64,000 nt of DNA. Origin: an uncultured Clostridia bacterium. Lineage in GTDB: Bacteria; Bacillota; Clostridia; UBA1381. Of the stretch, positions 52,887 through 61,986 are shown in pieces. The DNA lies in contig CAKSFT010000008.1 of NCBI GenBank assembly GCA_934454145.1, forward strand, positions 1 through 64,000, read 5' to 3'. Numbering within the stretch: the first letter of the stretch is position 1; each line of letters begins with the position of its first letter. The notes beneath the pieces were generated by a model. That model was not told where the DNA came from. It worked only from the letters and a program-made list of their open reading frames with translations, and ran no database searches. The position numbers and the translations under genes were made by a program.

Positions 52887-54143
52887 ATGTCGAGGCTTGT
52901 AATAAACGGAGGCAATAAGCTTGAGGGGGAGATTGATTCGCAGGGCGCGAAAAATTCAGTTTTGCCGATTCTTGCAGGAACGATTTTAAACGGAGGAAAA
53001 AACGTAATCTATAACTGCCCGGAACTCAGAGATGTGACAATAACGGTTGAGGTATTAAAAAGCCTCGGCTGTACCGTGAAGCGTGTGGGGAAGGTTTTGG
53101 TTGTGGATTCCGAGAACATATCGGAGTATACAATTCCGGACGAACTGATGCGCCAGATGCGTTCTTCAATAATATTTTTGGGGGCGATTCTGGCAAGATT
53201 CAAAAAAGCGGTTGTGTCAATGCCCGGCGGATGCGAAATAGGCAACAGACCCATTGATTTACATATAAAAGCTTTGAAGCTTTTGGGTGTGGACATAACG
53301 GAAGAGCACGGCTATATCCATTGCAGCGCGGAAAAGATGCACGGAGAAAACATACATCTCGATTTCCCGAGTGTCGGCGCGACGGAGAATATTATGCTTG
53401 CGGCGTGCATGGCAGAGGGAACAACTGTAATAACGAATGCCGCGAGAGAACCGGAAATAACAGACCTTGAGACTTTTTTGAACCGCATGGGTGCAAAGGT
53501 TTCCGGCGCCGGCGGCGATGTCATAAGGATTGACGGAGTGAAAAAGCTGTACGGGGTTGAACATACGATAATCCCGGACCGTATCGCCGGGGCGACATAT
53601 CTTCTTGCCGGGGCGATAACGGGCGGAAATGTCATTCTGAGAAACACAAATGCGCAGTTTATGGGGGCAATAATAAGCGCCCTCAAAGAGATGGGCTGCC
53701 GGATTTATTCTGAAAAAACGAGGGTAATTTTGTCAGCACCGCAAAAAAGGCTGAAATCGCCGGGAAAGCTTTTGACCATGCCATACCCGGGGTTCCCGAC
53801 CGACATACAGTCGCCGTTTATGGCGCTTGCGGCAATTGCGGACGGAACAAGCATATTTGTGGAAAACATTTTTGAAAACAGATATCAGCATGTGGAAGAA
53901 CTGGTGAGAATGGGCGCAGACATACGTGTAGACGGGAGAATCGCTGTTGTATGCGGAACGGAACGCCTCAGCGCCGCAAAGGTTGTTGCAAAAGAACTGC
54001 GCGGCGGCGCAGCGTTGGTTTTGGCGGGGCTTGCGGCAGAAGGCACGACGGAAATAGAAAACATAAAATACATAGACAGAGGGTATGAAGGTATAGAAAA
54101 GTATTTGGGCATATGCGGCGCAAACATAAAAAGAGAGGAGTGA
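52887..54143 (+). CDS. murA: UDP-N-acetylglucosamine 1-carboxyvinyltransferase
   Basis: 418 residues from ATG 52887 (TTGGAGGTG upstream); a longer frame starts at 52800 but has no ribosome site. MurA transfers enolpyruvate from phosphoenolpyruvate to UDP-GlcNAc, the first peptidoglycan step. The active-site Cys is kept in SMPGGCEIGNRPIDLH, so fosfomycin sensitivity is expected. The KN motif appears in GAKNSVLPILAG. Two-domain fold with the closing FENRYQHVEEL. Followed after four bases by ftsQ. Confidence 0.97.
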   Translation: MSRLVINGGNKLEGEIDSQGAKNSVLPILAGTILNGGKNVIYNCPELRDVTITVEVLKSLGCTVKRVGKVLVVDSENISEYTIPDELMRQMRSSIIFLGAILARFKKAVVSMPGGCEIGNRPIDLHIKALKLLGVDITEEHGYIHCSAEKMHGENIHLDFPSVGATENIMLAACMAEGTTVITNAAREPEITDLETFLNRMGAKVSGAGGDVIRIDGVKKLYGVEHTIIPDRIAGATYLLAGAITGGNVILRNTNAQFMGAIISALKEMGCRIYSEKTRVILSAPQKRLKSPGKLLTMPYPGFPTDIQSPFMALAAIADGTSIFVENIFENRYQHVEELVRMGADIRVDGRIAVVCGTERLSAAKVVAKELRGGAALVLAGLAAEGTTEIENIKYIDRGYEGIEKYLGICGANIKREE

Positions 54144-54147
54144 TGGT

Positions 54148-54930
54148 GTGGCGGATATGACAGATGAAAACATAAGAAGGCGTCATATTGAAAGACAGCG
54201 GCGGCGTATACGTCAAATGAAACGGCGGCGCGTTTTTACAATGTCGTTGCTTGTGTTGGTTGCAGTGCTTATTATAATCTTTTTCACTCCGATATTTAAA
54301 ATCAGAAGGGTGGAGGTTGTCGGAAACGTTAGGGTTGCCGTTGCGGACATAGAAGGAAAGATGGATAATTGTATCGGTAAGAACATTTTCAGATATCGTA
54401 CGGGCACACCGATAAAAAATATAAAGACGATTCCTTATATAGAAACGGCGCAAATCGGTAAATCGATATTTTCGTGCAAATTGACGGTGAACGTCACGGA
54501 GTGTGTGCCGGCGGCATACATAGAAGCAGGAGAAAAAAATATCGTGATTGACAGCAAACTGAAGGTTCTTGAAGTGACGGACAGCGTGGACAGCGACATA
54601 CCGAAAATCACAGACATTTCCGCGCTGGACGTAAATCTCGGCAATACAATCGGGATACAGGGGGACGAAACCCTGAATGCCGTGAAAACCGCATTGCCGG
54701 TTATTGAGGCAGAGGGTCTTCTGGAAGGTATAGAGTACATATCGTTTAAGGACGTAAACAACATAACCTTTAATTACCAGAATCGTCTTGACGTAATTTG
54801 CGGCGATATAACGGATTTCCAAAAAAAGATAAAGCTTTTTAATCAGGCGATAAATACAAACACGCTGACAGAAAATTCGAGAGGGACAATTGATTTAAGT
54901 GTTTCAAACCAGGCGATATATTCGCCTTGA
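54148..54930 (+). CDS. ftsQ: cell-division protein FtsQ/DivIB
   Basis: 260 residues from a GTG with GAGGAG upstream. A basic cytoplasmic tail (RRRHIERQRRRIRQMKRRR), one membrane helix at about 30-48, then a POTRA domain (FKIRRVEVVGNVRVAVADIE) and a beta domain outside. DivIB/FtsQ links division enzymes at the septum. It lies between murA and ftsZ, a shortened division-cluster order without ftsA here. Confidence 0.9.
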   Translation: MADMTDENIRRRHIERQRRRIRQMKRRRVFTMSLLVLVAVLIIIFFTPIFKIRRVEVVGNVRVAVADIEGKMDNCIGKNIFRYRTGTPIKNIKTIPYIETAQIGKSIFSCKLTVNVTECVPAAYIEAGEKNIVIDSKLKVLEVTDSVDSDIPKITDISALDVNLGNTIGIQGDETLNAVKTALPVIEAEGLLEGIEYISFKDVNNITFNYQNRLDVICGDITDFQKKIKLFNQAINTNTLTENSRGTIDLSVSNQAIYSP

Positions 54931-55014
54931 TTGGTAAATTTGAATTAAAAAACATATATTTGGAAGAAATTTTTAAAAAAAACGAAAAAAAATAAAAATA
55001 TTTGATAATATCTA

Positions 55015-55043
55015 TTGAATAAATTATAAAAACATAGTAAAAT
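55015..55043 (+). promoter_or_regulatory. promoter of ftsZ
   Basis: TTGAAT (55015-55020), 17 bases, TAAAAT (55038-55043), in a very AT-rich gap. Confidence 0.7.
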
Positions 55044-55076
55044 GGTATCAGGATAAAAAATAAGGAGGATATACTA

Positions 55077-56234
55077 ATGAGTAATATAGAGTTGGATATG
55101 GCGGCGACACAGCCGACAGACGGTGCAAGGATAAAAGTTATAGGTGTCGGCGGCGGCGGAAACAATGCTGTTGACAGAATGATAGAGGCCGGTGTTTCAA
55201 ATGCGGAGTTTATTTCCATAAACACCGATTTGCAGCAGCTTAAAAACGGAAAAGCGGCGACAAAACTGCAAATCGGAACAAGACTGACATCGGGGCTGGG
55301 CGCCGGTGCAAAGCCTGACGTGGGCAAAAAAGCCGCAGAAGAACAGGAAAACGAAATAAAAGAACAGTTGAACGACACAGAAATGGTGTTTATAACCGCA
55401 GGCATGGGCGGCGGAACGGGTACTGGTGCGGCGCCTGTCGTTGCCAAAATCGCGAAGGATATTGGAATTTTGACAGTTGCGGTTGTCACAAAGCCGTTTT
55501 TCTTTGAAGGTCCGCAGAGAATGAAAAATGCGCTTTCTGGTATCGAAGAGCTGAGCGAAAATGTTGACGCCATTGTCACAATCCCGAATGACTTGCTTTT
55601 GAAAACAGCAGACAAGAAAATATCGCTGAAGGATTCGTTTAAGCTTGCCGATGAGGTTTTGCGTCAGGGTGTTGAAGGTATAATTGAAGTTATCGCACAG
55701 AATGGTATAATAAGCTGTGACTTTGCCGATGTATGTACAATTATGCGCGACTCGGGCGTTGCTCATATGGGTATCGGTGTGGGCAAAGGCGAAAATGCGG
55801 CGCAGGACGCTGTACGTGCGGCAATAGAAAGTCCGTTGCTCGAAACAAGTATTGCCGGTGCGTCAAATGTATTGCTCAACATCACCGGCGGCACGGAATT
55901 TTCTTTGGTAGACATGGAGAATGTTTCAAGTGTTGTAAGAGAGCTGGTTTCTCAGGACGCTACAATTATCGTGGGTACTGCTGTTGATGAGTCGATGAAA
56001 GATGAGATAAAGGTAACACTGGTTGCCACAGGTCTGAATGCAAATACGAAGAGAAATTCGTCATCTTCCGCTTCAGCACCTGATTTCGTGGCAAAGCCGG
56101 CAGCGGGTGTCTCTGATTTCTCAAGCAGAATACCGACATTTTCATCAAATGATGATGACAACGGGATTTTTTCAAGAACATTGAAACCAGGAATGGAAAA
56201 TGTAAATGTTCCGTCTTTTTTGAAGAAGGACTAA
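55077..56234 (+). CDS. ftsZ: cell-division GTPase FtsZ
   Basis: 385 residues, normal length. FtsZ polymerises into the ring that recruits the division machinery. VIGVGGGGNNAVDRMIE and the tubulin signature GGGTGTGAAPV bind GTP; the T7-loop region is NGIISCDFADV. After a Ser-rich linker the C-terminal tail VPSFLKKD binds FtsA/SepF/ZapA-type partners. TAAGGAGG lies upstream of the ATG. A perfect terminator follows. Confidence 0.98.
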   Translation: MSNIELDMAATQPTDGARIKVIGVGGGGNNAVDRMIEAGVSNAEFISINTDLQQLKNGKAATKLQIGTRLTSGLGAGAKPDVGKKAAEEQENEIKEQLNDTEMVFITAGMGGGTGTGAAPVVAKIAKDIGILTVAVVTKPFFFEGPQRMKNALSGIEELSENVDAIVTIPNDLLLKTADKKISLKDSFKLADEVLRQGVEGIIEVIAQNGIISCDFADVCTIMRDSGVAHMGIGVGKGENAAQDAVRAAIESPLLETSIAGASNVLLNITGGTEFSLVDMENVSSVVRELVSQDATIIVGTAVDESMKDEIKVTLVATGLNANTKRNSSSSASAPDFVAKPAAGVSDFSSRIPTFSSNDDDNGIFSRTLKPGMENVNVPSFLKKD

Positions 56235-56237
56235 GCT

Positions 56238-56273
56238 AAAAAACCTCATGTGAATTTTCACATGAGGTTTTTT
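56238..56273 (+). terminator. terminator of ftsZ
   Basis: CCTCATGTGAA (56244-56254) pairs with TTCACATGAGG (56257-56267) within flanking A and T runs that also pair. Confidence 0.92.
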
Positions 56274-56313
56274 GAAAACTATTTTTGTAAATATACTGAA
56301 GGGTGGTTATATT

Positions 56314-56789
56314 ATGGAATATGTTAATCTTGGAAATACAGACATCAGGGTGTCACGGCTGTGAGTCGGCTGTATGAGCTTTGGCAAGCCGTTTGCTGAT
56401 TTTCATGAATGGACATTGAACCCGGCGCAAACCGAAGAGGTTGTCAGGCATGCGCTGGATATAGGCATCAATTTTTTTGACATACCTATGCGCACGGGAC
56501 AAGTGAGGAATACCTTGGCAGGACAATAAAAAATAACATATCCCGTGATAGGGTTATACTTGCATCAAAAGTGTATTTCAATGACGGCCATCTTTCAAAG
56601 CGAATGATGACCACAATAAAACTGAATCTGACTTTTTCCATGACACTTAATTTTATTGCGACGGCTCTTGCTGTCATGGGAAAATTAAATCCTGTCACAG
56701 GAGCATTGGTGCATAATGCCGGTTCTGTAACTGTTATTATAAATTCGATCCTGTTGCTGAAATGGAGAAAAAATATTTGGAAAATATGA
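56314..56789 (+). pseudogene. aldo/keto reductase remnant fused to a P-type ATPase tail
   Basis: From ATG 56314 the frame MEYVNLGNTDIRVSRL is a typical aldo/keto reductase start but hits TGA at 56362, where a Cys codon is expected. VGCMSFGKPFADFHEWTLN and DIGINFFD continue, then a frameshift near 56483 leads to TYAHGTSEEYLGRTI and RVILASKVYFNDGHLSKR. From about 56604 the sequence switches in frame to TTIKLNLTFSMTLNFIATAL, a GKLNPVTGALVHNAGSV block and LLLKWRK, the C-terminal end of a cation-translocating P-type ATPase. Two lost genes are joined by a deletion. Confidence 0.85.
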
Positions 56790-56798
56790 ATAGATAAA

Positions 56799-56834
56799 AA
56801 TGAACCGCGGTAATAAAAATTGCCGTGGTTCATT
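56799..56834 (-). terminator. terminator between the pseudogene and the large HTH gene
   Basis: AATGAACCGCGG (56799-56810) pairs with CCGTGGTTCATT (56823-56834). On the minus strand it is followed by T residues, so it ends the HTH gene. Confidence 0.78.
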
Positions 56835-56838
56835 TGGT

Positions 56839-58569
56839 TTATATCACGGGAAACTCCAGGTTTTCTATTGCTTTTCGCAAAATTGGGTGCCGTATAACAA
56901 AATGTATTGTGGGGGCGGTATTCTTGGAGATTATGACATACTCGTTTTCGTGTATTGTGATTTGTATGTTTGTGAAGGCATTCTGTCTTGTCTGTACAGC
57001 CGAATAGTTTGGCATTTGGCTTGCAAACTCGCCTGTGAGCTTTAGGTGCTCGGAATATTCATCATATGAATATTCAAAATTCTTGTCGCAGAACATAAGA
57101 GACAAAGAGAGTGACAGGGGGTTTTCACAAAATTCTGTTCTGTTCAGGCAAGGTATTTCGTCCGAAACGGGGTTGTTTTTGAGAATTTCACCAATCTGAT
57201 TTTTGCGCTCTTTTGCATACACAAGTATTTTTTGCTTTTCATCGGGCGAAACATTGCGTTTGTCAAGGAATCGGTTCAGAAAATCCTCGGAAGCCGTGTA
57301 TATCGGAAGAGTGGATAATATGTTTTTCCTGGCTCCATTTGTATGCGAATCAGCAAGCAAAAATGCCGACAGGGCATTCATACTGTTTTCACGGTAAATT
57401 TCCATAAGGGGATACGCTTTCTTCAAGATGCAGGCGCTTCTCGCGCGATAATACTCAATTTCCGCTTTGTTGTTTGTCAGATAGTATTTTCCCTTTGCGT
57501 GAAATCCCGAGATGCTTTCGCCCGACAGGGCGGCGGCGCCCGATACATTCAGAAAATGACAATAAATCTGGTTGTGCACCCCTTTTAGATAATATGGAGA
57601 AATTTGACCCGTCATATAAAGAGGTATCCAACATTCAAGCCCCAGCATAAGTTCATTAAAGGGCCTGTTAAGGTTGTGGACAACATCCAGATGCAGTCCT
57701 TTTTTCAGCATTGCCGCAAGTCCAAACATATATTTTTTTGAAAATTCCATATCCTTTGCCATGTCGTCCATCTGCATATCGCTGCACATAAAGACCCTGT
57801 GGCGGGATTTGGAGAGTGCAGTTGCTTTGAGAAAATCAATCTCACCGTCTTTCATTTCTTCCACACCATAATAGTTTTTTGACATGGGAAGCCTGAAGGG
57901 AAGCGAAGGAACCTTAAGCTCGTCAAAACGAATGGCTTTTATATATTCGTTTAAATCGAATGAATTCAGCTTGTCCAAAAAACACATCATGGGGTTTTCG
58001 GGGGTATGCGATGCAGTGCTGTCGGTAAACCAATTTGTCAGCTGCGATATATAATCGCTGCGTGTTTTTATCTGCCCATGATTTATATTTATCAGTTCGG
58101 CAACAATTTTTTTGTCACAGTCGGTGTTATAATTTTCGGAAAAATATTTTGCGACATCATGTGCAAATTTTTGCGGATTTGCGGGCTTGCGCTTTCCGCT
58201 GCGTATTCTTGAAATGTACGAAGAGTCATATTTCAGACTCTTTGACATGTCGGCAATGTTGACAGACAGGACAGAACACAGCATGTTCAGTTTTTTCTGC
58301 AAATTATCATAATCAAAATGCGGAGGCTTTGTCAGACTGTTCAATTCCTGCAAAAGCATATCGTATGCTATGCCGTCAATCCCGTTTTTGACGGCTGCAG
58401 AGCAGATTCCGCGGCATATTTTTTTCATGTCGTCCGAGTTTGGTTTTGGCTCTCGTGTGCCGGATTTATATCTGCTTATGGTTGCTTCGGATATCCCGGA
58501 ATATTCTGCAAATTCTTTCCCTGAGCAGTGCAGCAAATCCATATATTCGTTTAATTTTTCACAAAACAT
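56839..58569 (-). CDS. large regulator with two XRE-type HTH domains
   Basis: 576 residues. Residues about 7-45 form one HTH (KEFAEYSGISEATISRYKSG). A second lies near 95-128 (VNIADMSKSLKYDSSYISRIRSG). The remaining 430 residues are not recognised; they are helical with several Cys and Tyr and contain ALSKSRHRVFMCSDMQMDD. Similar large double-HTH proteins occur as paralogues in Clostridia, to my knowledge without a known role. It stands alone between two terminator-like sites and is divergent from nothing close. The C-terminal half may be a sensor. Confidence 0.78.
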   Translation of the reverse strand: MFCEKLNEYMDLLHCSGKEFAEYSGISEATISRYKSGTREPKPNSDDMKKICRGICSAAVKNGIDGIAYDMLLQELNSLTKPPHFDYDNLQKKLNMLCSVLSVNIADMSKSLKYDSSYISRIRSGKRKPANPQKFAHDVAKYFSENYNTDCDKKIVAELININHGQIKTRSDYISQLTNWFTDSTASHTPENPMMCFLDKLNSFDLNEYIKAIRFDELKVPSLPFRLPMSKNYYGVEEMKDGEIDFLKATALSKSRHRVFMCSDMQMDDMAKDMEFSKKYMFGLAAMLKKGLHLDVVHNLNRPFNELMLGLECWIPLYMTGQISPYYLKGVHNQIYCHFLNVSGAAALSGESISGFHAKGKYYLTNNKAEIEYYRARSACILKKAYPLMEIYRENSMNALSAFLLADSHTNGARKNILSTLPIYTASEDFLNRFLDKRNVSPDEKQKILVYAKERKNQIGEILKNNPVSDEIPCLNRTEFCENPLSLSLSLMFCDKNFEYSYDEYSEHLKLTGEFASQMPNYSAVQTRQNAFTNIQITIHENEYVIISKNTAPTIHFVIRHPILRKAIENLEFPVI

Positions 58570-58608
58570 TTTTTCACTTCCTCGTCATTGTTTGTATGGC
58601 TGTGCAAT

Positions 58609-59388
58609 TCATGTTGTTGTTTCATCTGTAGGAATAAGAACCTGTGTTATAAATTTTTGTGAGTCTTTGTGCTGCGGCGGCCCCTCAAGGTATACATGGC
58701 GGCATTTGCCGGATATTTTTATGTTGTTTGCTTTTGCATAGCCGATAAGTCTTTTTTCAGCTGTGGGGAGCTTTGTGTATGCCCCGTGATAAAATGTGGA
58801 AAGAGCGCGGAAAGGGGGGATATGCAGTATGTTTTTTCCCTTGCTTTGCGGCGGCACGGCAACCGAATAAGTAATCTCGTCGGGTTTTTCAAACAGATAT
58901 TCCGTAAAATACATTCTTTTTGTTATGTCTGTGCCGTAAAGGTGCATTGCCTCAAGCGCGGTTTCCCTTAAAACTGAACTTTTTTCAGCAATAGTGCGGG
59001 AAAGATGTGTACGGCAATAAACGGTCTGCGCGTCGACGGTGGTTAGCGTGATGTTATCTGAAGTCTTGTTTGCACGTTCATAAAGTCTTTCTATATTCAG
59101 GTTGATTGCGTCGCGCATTGCTTCAAGGCGCGTTATAAGCGGCTGTAAGTCGGTGGTGCCATTAAAGTAATCCCTGATTTCATCAAGAGAAAGCCCCAAA
59201 TTCTGAAAAACGCGGATGGAGCGGATTTGTGTAAAGGTGTCAATCGTATAATATCTGTTGCCGGTATGTCCTTCTTTTATATCCGGCTTTATAAGTCCTT
59301 TTGCCTCATAATTCAATATGATTTTTCGCGTAATGCCTATTAATTTTGCAATTTCACCTATAGAAAATAAATCTTTTCGGCTGTTCAT
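58609..59388 (-). CDS. MerR-family regulator with GyrI-like effector domain
   Basis: 259 residues from ATG 59388 (GTGAGG upstream). The winged HTH LFSIGEIAKLIGITRKIILNYEAKGLI...RYYTIDTFTQIRSI is a MerR signature, followed by a dimerisation helix (about 78-105). The C-terminal half resembles the GyrI-like/BmrR effector domain that binds small hydrophobic compounds. It is divergent from the zinc-ribbon/secreted-protein operon and faces its 19-bp-spacer promoter, so it is the likely activator. Confidence 0.88.
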   Translation of the reverse strand: MNSRKDLFSIGEIAKLIGITRKIILNYEAKGLIKPDIKEGHTGNRYYTIDTFTQIRSIRVFQNLGLSLDEIRDYFNGTTDLQPLITRLEAMRDAINLNIERLYERANKTSDNITLTTVDAQTVYCRTHLSRTIAEKSSVLRETALEAMHLYGTDITKRMYFTEYLFEKPDEITYSVAVPPQSKGKNILHIPPFRALSTFYHGAYTKLPTAEKRLIGYAKANNIKISGKCRHVYLEGPPQHKDSQKFITQVLIPTDETTT

Positions 59389-59427
59389 AACATACCTCAC
59401 AAAAATAAATTTTTTTATAAAAAGGTC

Positions 59428-59458
59428 TTGCATCGGACATTGATGTACAGTGTATAAT
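59428..59458 (+). promoter_or_regulatory. MerR-type promoter with 19-bp spacer
   Basis: TTGCAT (59428-59433), 19 bases, TATAAT (59453-59458). The spacer holds a dyad, GACAT-TG-ATGTAC (59436-59448). MerR proteins twist such overlong spacers to activate transcription. The divergent merR gene starts 40 bases away. Confidence 0.75.
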
Positions 59459-59511
59459 AATTGTAACACAGAGTGAGGTGAAAGTCAAGCTCTTTGAGGA
59501 GGTGAACGTAT

Positions 59512-59781
59512 TTGGATTTTAAGAGCTATTGCGAAAAAGAAGGGAAATGCTATCTTCTTGACGAATGGGACTATGAAAAAAACAAAACAATCACTCCGAA
59601 AGCCATCAATCACAGCAGCAGCATGCCGGTGTGGTGGAAGTGCGAAAAAGGGCATTCATGGCAGACACAGCTGAAAAGCCGCTCGACAAGCCTGACAAGG
59701 TGCCCGAAATGCAATGAGGAAAAATTGGCGAAAAAAAGAATTGAGCAAATAAAATATTTAAGAAAAGAGGAGTCAATATGA
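59512..59781 (+). CDS. small zinc-ribbon protein (DUF4379-like)
   Basis: 89 residues from a TTG with GAGGAGGTG upstream. The pattern LLDEWDYEKNKTITPKAI, then VWWKCEKGHSWQTQLKSRS and CPKCNEE fits the probable zinc-ribbon domain DUF4379 (W-x-C-x3-GH-x-W, later CPxC). Usually found as repeats in larger proteins; here a single unit. Its function is not known. The stop overlaps the next gene by four bases (ATGA), so it is made together with the secreted protein. Confidence 0.78.
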   Translation: MDFKSYCEKEGKCYLLDEWDYEKNKTITPKAINHSSSMPVWWKCEKGHSWQTQLKSRSTSLTRCPKCNEEKLAKKRIEQIKYLRKEESI

Positions 59782-61979
59782 AAAAGATTTTAAGCTTTTT
59801 GCTTGCATCGGTTATGACGCTTATGCTGCTTTGTAATGTTGCGTTTGCTGCGGCCGAAATAAAAGCAGGCGATACCGCCTATGTCACATACGGCGGCACT
59901 GTAAACGTTACACAAAAAGCTACTTATTCGGGAGGAATAAAACAGATTGGGAAAGGAACCAAAGTGACGGTTTTGGAGGCTTATGTAATCGGAGAGGACA
60001 ACAGAAAGTTCCACAAAATTCAGCTTTCGGACGGCACAGTCGGATATATCCTTGCTTATACAACGGCTCGGGAAACAACACCAATACTTGAGGCTGCCGG
60101 AACTGCCGAAAAAAAGTTAGACAAACAATGGGAGGCTTCAGATACTGACAAGTATCAGCACGCAATAAAGATGACATTTCTTTCTGATTACATCTACGGC
60201 GGAAGCAAAACAACCGAGGGCAAAGAAAGAAACTTTTATGCAAAGGTGCCGACGGAATGGGTAAGACACGACCGCCCGGCTTCATTGCCGCTTGTGGGAA
60301 TGGCTATTGTACATATAGGCGACGAAGGGAAAATCGGCTCGGTAAAAGCCTCGTTTTATCCCGGCAATCCGCCGATGAACTATCATTCCAGAAGACTCGA
60401 TGAACTCAAAGTAATAGGGTATGACCCCCCATTTGCTGAAAAGAGCAGAACAGAAGCAAACGCAAACACTGCATTTTATGTTACAACAACGAGTGAATTT
60501 GAAGTTGTTGCATATAACGAAGATTGGGTTGCCGTATGGAGCGAGGGCGGTGTTGACGAATCGCGCGGTACAATCAGACAGTGCGGCGAGAAAGACGGTA
60601 CTGCTTTCACAAGCTGGAAACCGGCCGTATATTTCCTCCCGAGAAAAAATTGTTATATTTTAGATATAAACAATCAGGTTTCAACGCCGCCGAAAATCGA
60701 GGCGGTAGGAAAGGCAACAGGTCTTTTGATGGTTAAGACCACTCCGGATAACGAGGATTATGTAAAATCAGGCGTTATCAAAATTAACCAATCGGTTCAG
60801 ATTGTAGATGCCGCTCCGCAGAACGGTCATTATAAGATTTATTATAAGAAGGGTCTTTATTATGTTGAAGCAAAGTATGTGAATGCGCAGCTCGCAAACA
60901 CCGCAAAACCGACAACCCGGTACAAAGCAATAGCGGCAGTTGACTGCAATATTTCTGACGGTTCTTCGGTTGTCGGTTCTGTCAAAAAAGGCGCCGCAAT
61001 TGATGTTATCGAGAAGGACTATGACGGAACAAATTCAAAAATCTGGTTCAACTCAAAGGAATGTTACATTCCGACAAGCAACCTCGATGAGTTCACCAAA
61101 ACCCTGTCCGCGGCAGATACAGCAGCGCTCGGCACGCCAATCGGCGTTCTGTCGGTAGATACGCCTTGGGGCGAATGGGGCGCACTGACCTATTCTGCCG
61201 AAGGGCTTGCAAAGCTGAAAAAATACCGTTACGGATATATCAATGCTGATGAGAATATGATGTCAGAATACAGCAAGTGGGTTCTTTCAAACAATGGCGA
61301 AATCAATAAAATACATGACAGAGAATGGGTAAATGTGTACGGTATTGAAGAATTTTCGTTTGACCGTGACGCGGATATGAGGGATATTCCCGGAGTAAAT
61401 CCTTCCGATATAGATCCCTGGATTATAACAGGAAAAATCTACACGATTTTCTATGACGGAGAAATCCGCTATTTGGTTCATGAAGATGATATGCACGATA
61501 CTTTCACCTATTATCCGGGAAACGGATTCGGCAAAAACTCCGTTGCAAAAACGCAGACTGTTTGTCTGGACGGCCGCAAATTTAACACCGTGGCATATAA
61601 CATTGATAACAACAACTACTTTAAGCTCAGAGATATTGCAAAAATCCTTGACGGAACAATTAAAACCTTTGACATTAAGTATGACGGTGCAACAAATTCT
61701 ATTGATATGCTGAGCTTTTATGATTACACATCGGTCGGCGGTGAATTAACACCCGGCGACGGCGCAGAAAGAACAGCCCGTTCATCATCGGCATTTCTGA
61801 CGCTTGACGGCGTGCCGATTAAGGCAACCTGCTTTAATATTGAAGGCAACAACTATTTTAAACTTCGCGATATAACAGATGCGTTGGATTGCCGCGTTGA
61901 GTGGGACGCAAAAACTAAGATGATTTGGGTCATTCCGGCGAGAACCGCATATGATGATCCGGATGAGATAGTGGGCTGA
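59778..61979 (+). CDS. secreted protein with SH3-like and copper-amine-oxidase-type stalk domains
   Basis: 733 residues. The signal peptide MKKILSFLLASVMTLMLLCNVAFA is followed by an SH3-like repeat (GDTAYVTYGGTVNVTQKATY...GTKVTVLEAYV), a central region of unknown fold, two more SH3-like parts (about 310-370 and 375-425), and at the end two copies of a YNIDNNNYFKLRDIAKIL / FNIEGNNYFKLRDITDAL motif, as in 'stalk' or copper-amine-oxidase N-terminal domains of surface proteins. It is translationally coupled to the zinc-ribbon gene. A cell-wall-attached sensor or hydrolase is possible, but no catalytic motif is visible. Confidence 0.8.
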   Translation: MKKILSFLLASVMTLMLLCNVAFAAAEIKAGDTAYVTYGGTVNVTQKATYSGGIKQIGKGTKVTVLEAYVIGEDNRKFHKIQLSDGTVGYILAYTTARETTPILEAAGTAEKKLDKQWEASDTDKYQHAIKMTFLSDYIYGGSKTTEGKERNFYAKVPTEWVRHDRPASLPLVGMAIVHIGDEGKIGSVKASFYPGNPPMNYHSRRLDELKVIGYDPPFAEKSRTEANANTAFYVTTTSEFEVVAYNEDWVAVWSEGGVDESRGTIRQCGEKDGTAFTSWKPAVYFLPRKNCYILDINNQVSTPPKIEAVGKATGLLMVKTTPDNEDYVKSGVIKINQSVQIVDAAPQNGHYKIYYKKGLYYVEAKYVNAQLANTAKPTTRYKAIAAVDCNISDGSSVVGSVKKGAAIDVIEKDYDGTNSKIWFNSKECYIPTSNLDEFTKTLSAADTAALGTPIGVLSVDTPWGEWGALTYSAEGLAKLKKYRYGYINADENMMSEYSKWVLSNNGEINKIHDREWVNVYGIEEFSFDRDADMRDIPGVNPSDIDPWIITGKIYTIFYDGEIRYLVHEDDMHDTFTYYPGNGFGKNSVAKTQTVCLDGRKFNTVAYNIDNNNYFKLRDIAKILDGTIKTFDIKYDGATNSIDMLSFYDYTSVGGELTPGDGAERTARSSSAFLTLDGVPIKATCFNIEGNNYFKLRDITDALDCRVEWDAKTKMIWVIPARTAYDDPDEIVG

Positions 61980-61986
61980 TAAAAGG

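Noticed and set aside
56362..56364. TGA at an expected Cys codon as a selenocysteine site
   Set aside because: The same frame is later broken by a frameshift and the gene is truncated, so a pseudogene is simpler. No SECIS-like stem stands out just after the TGA.
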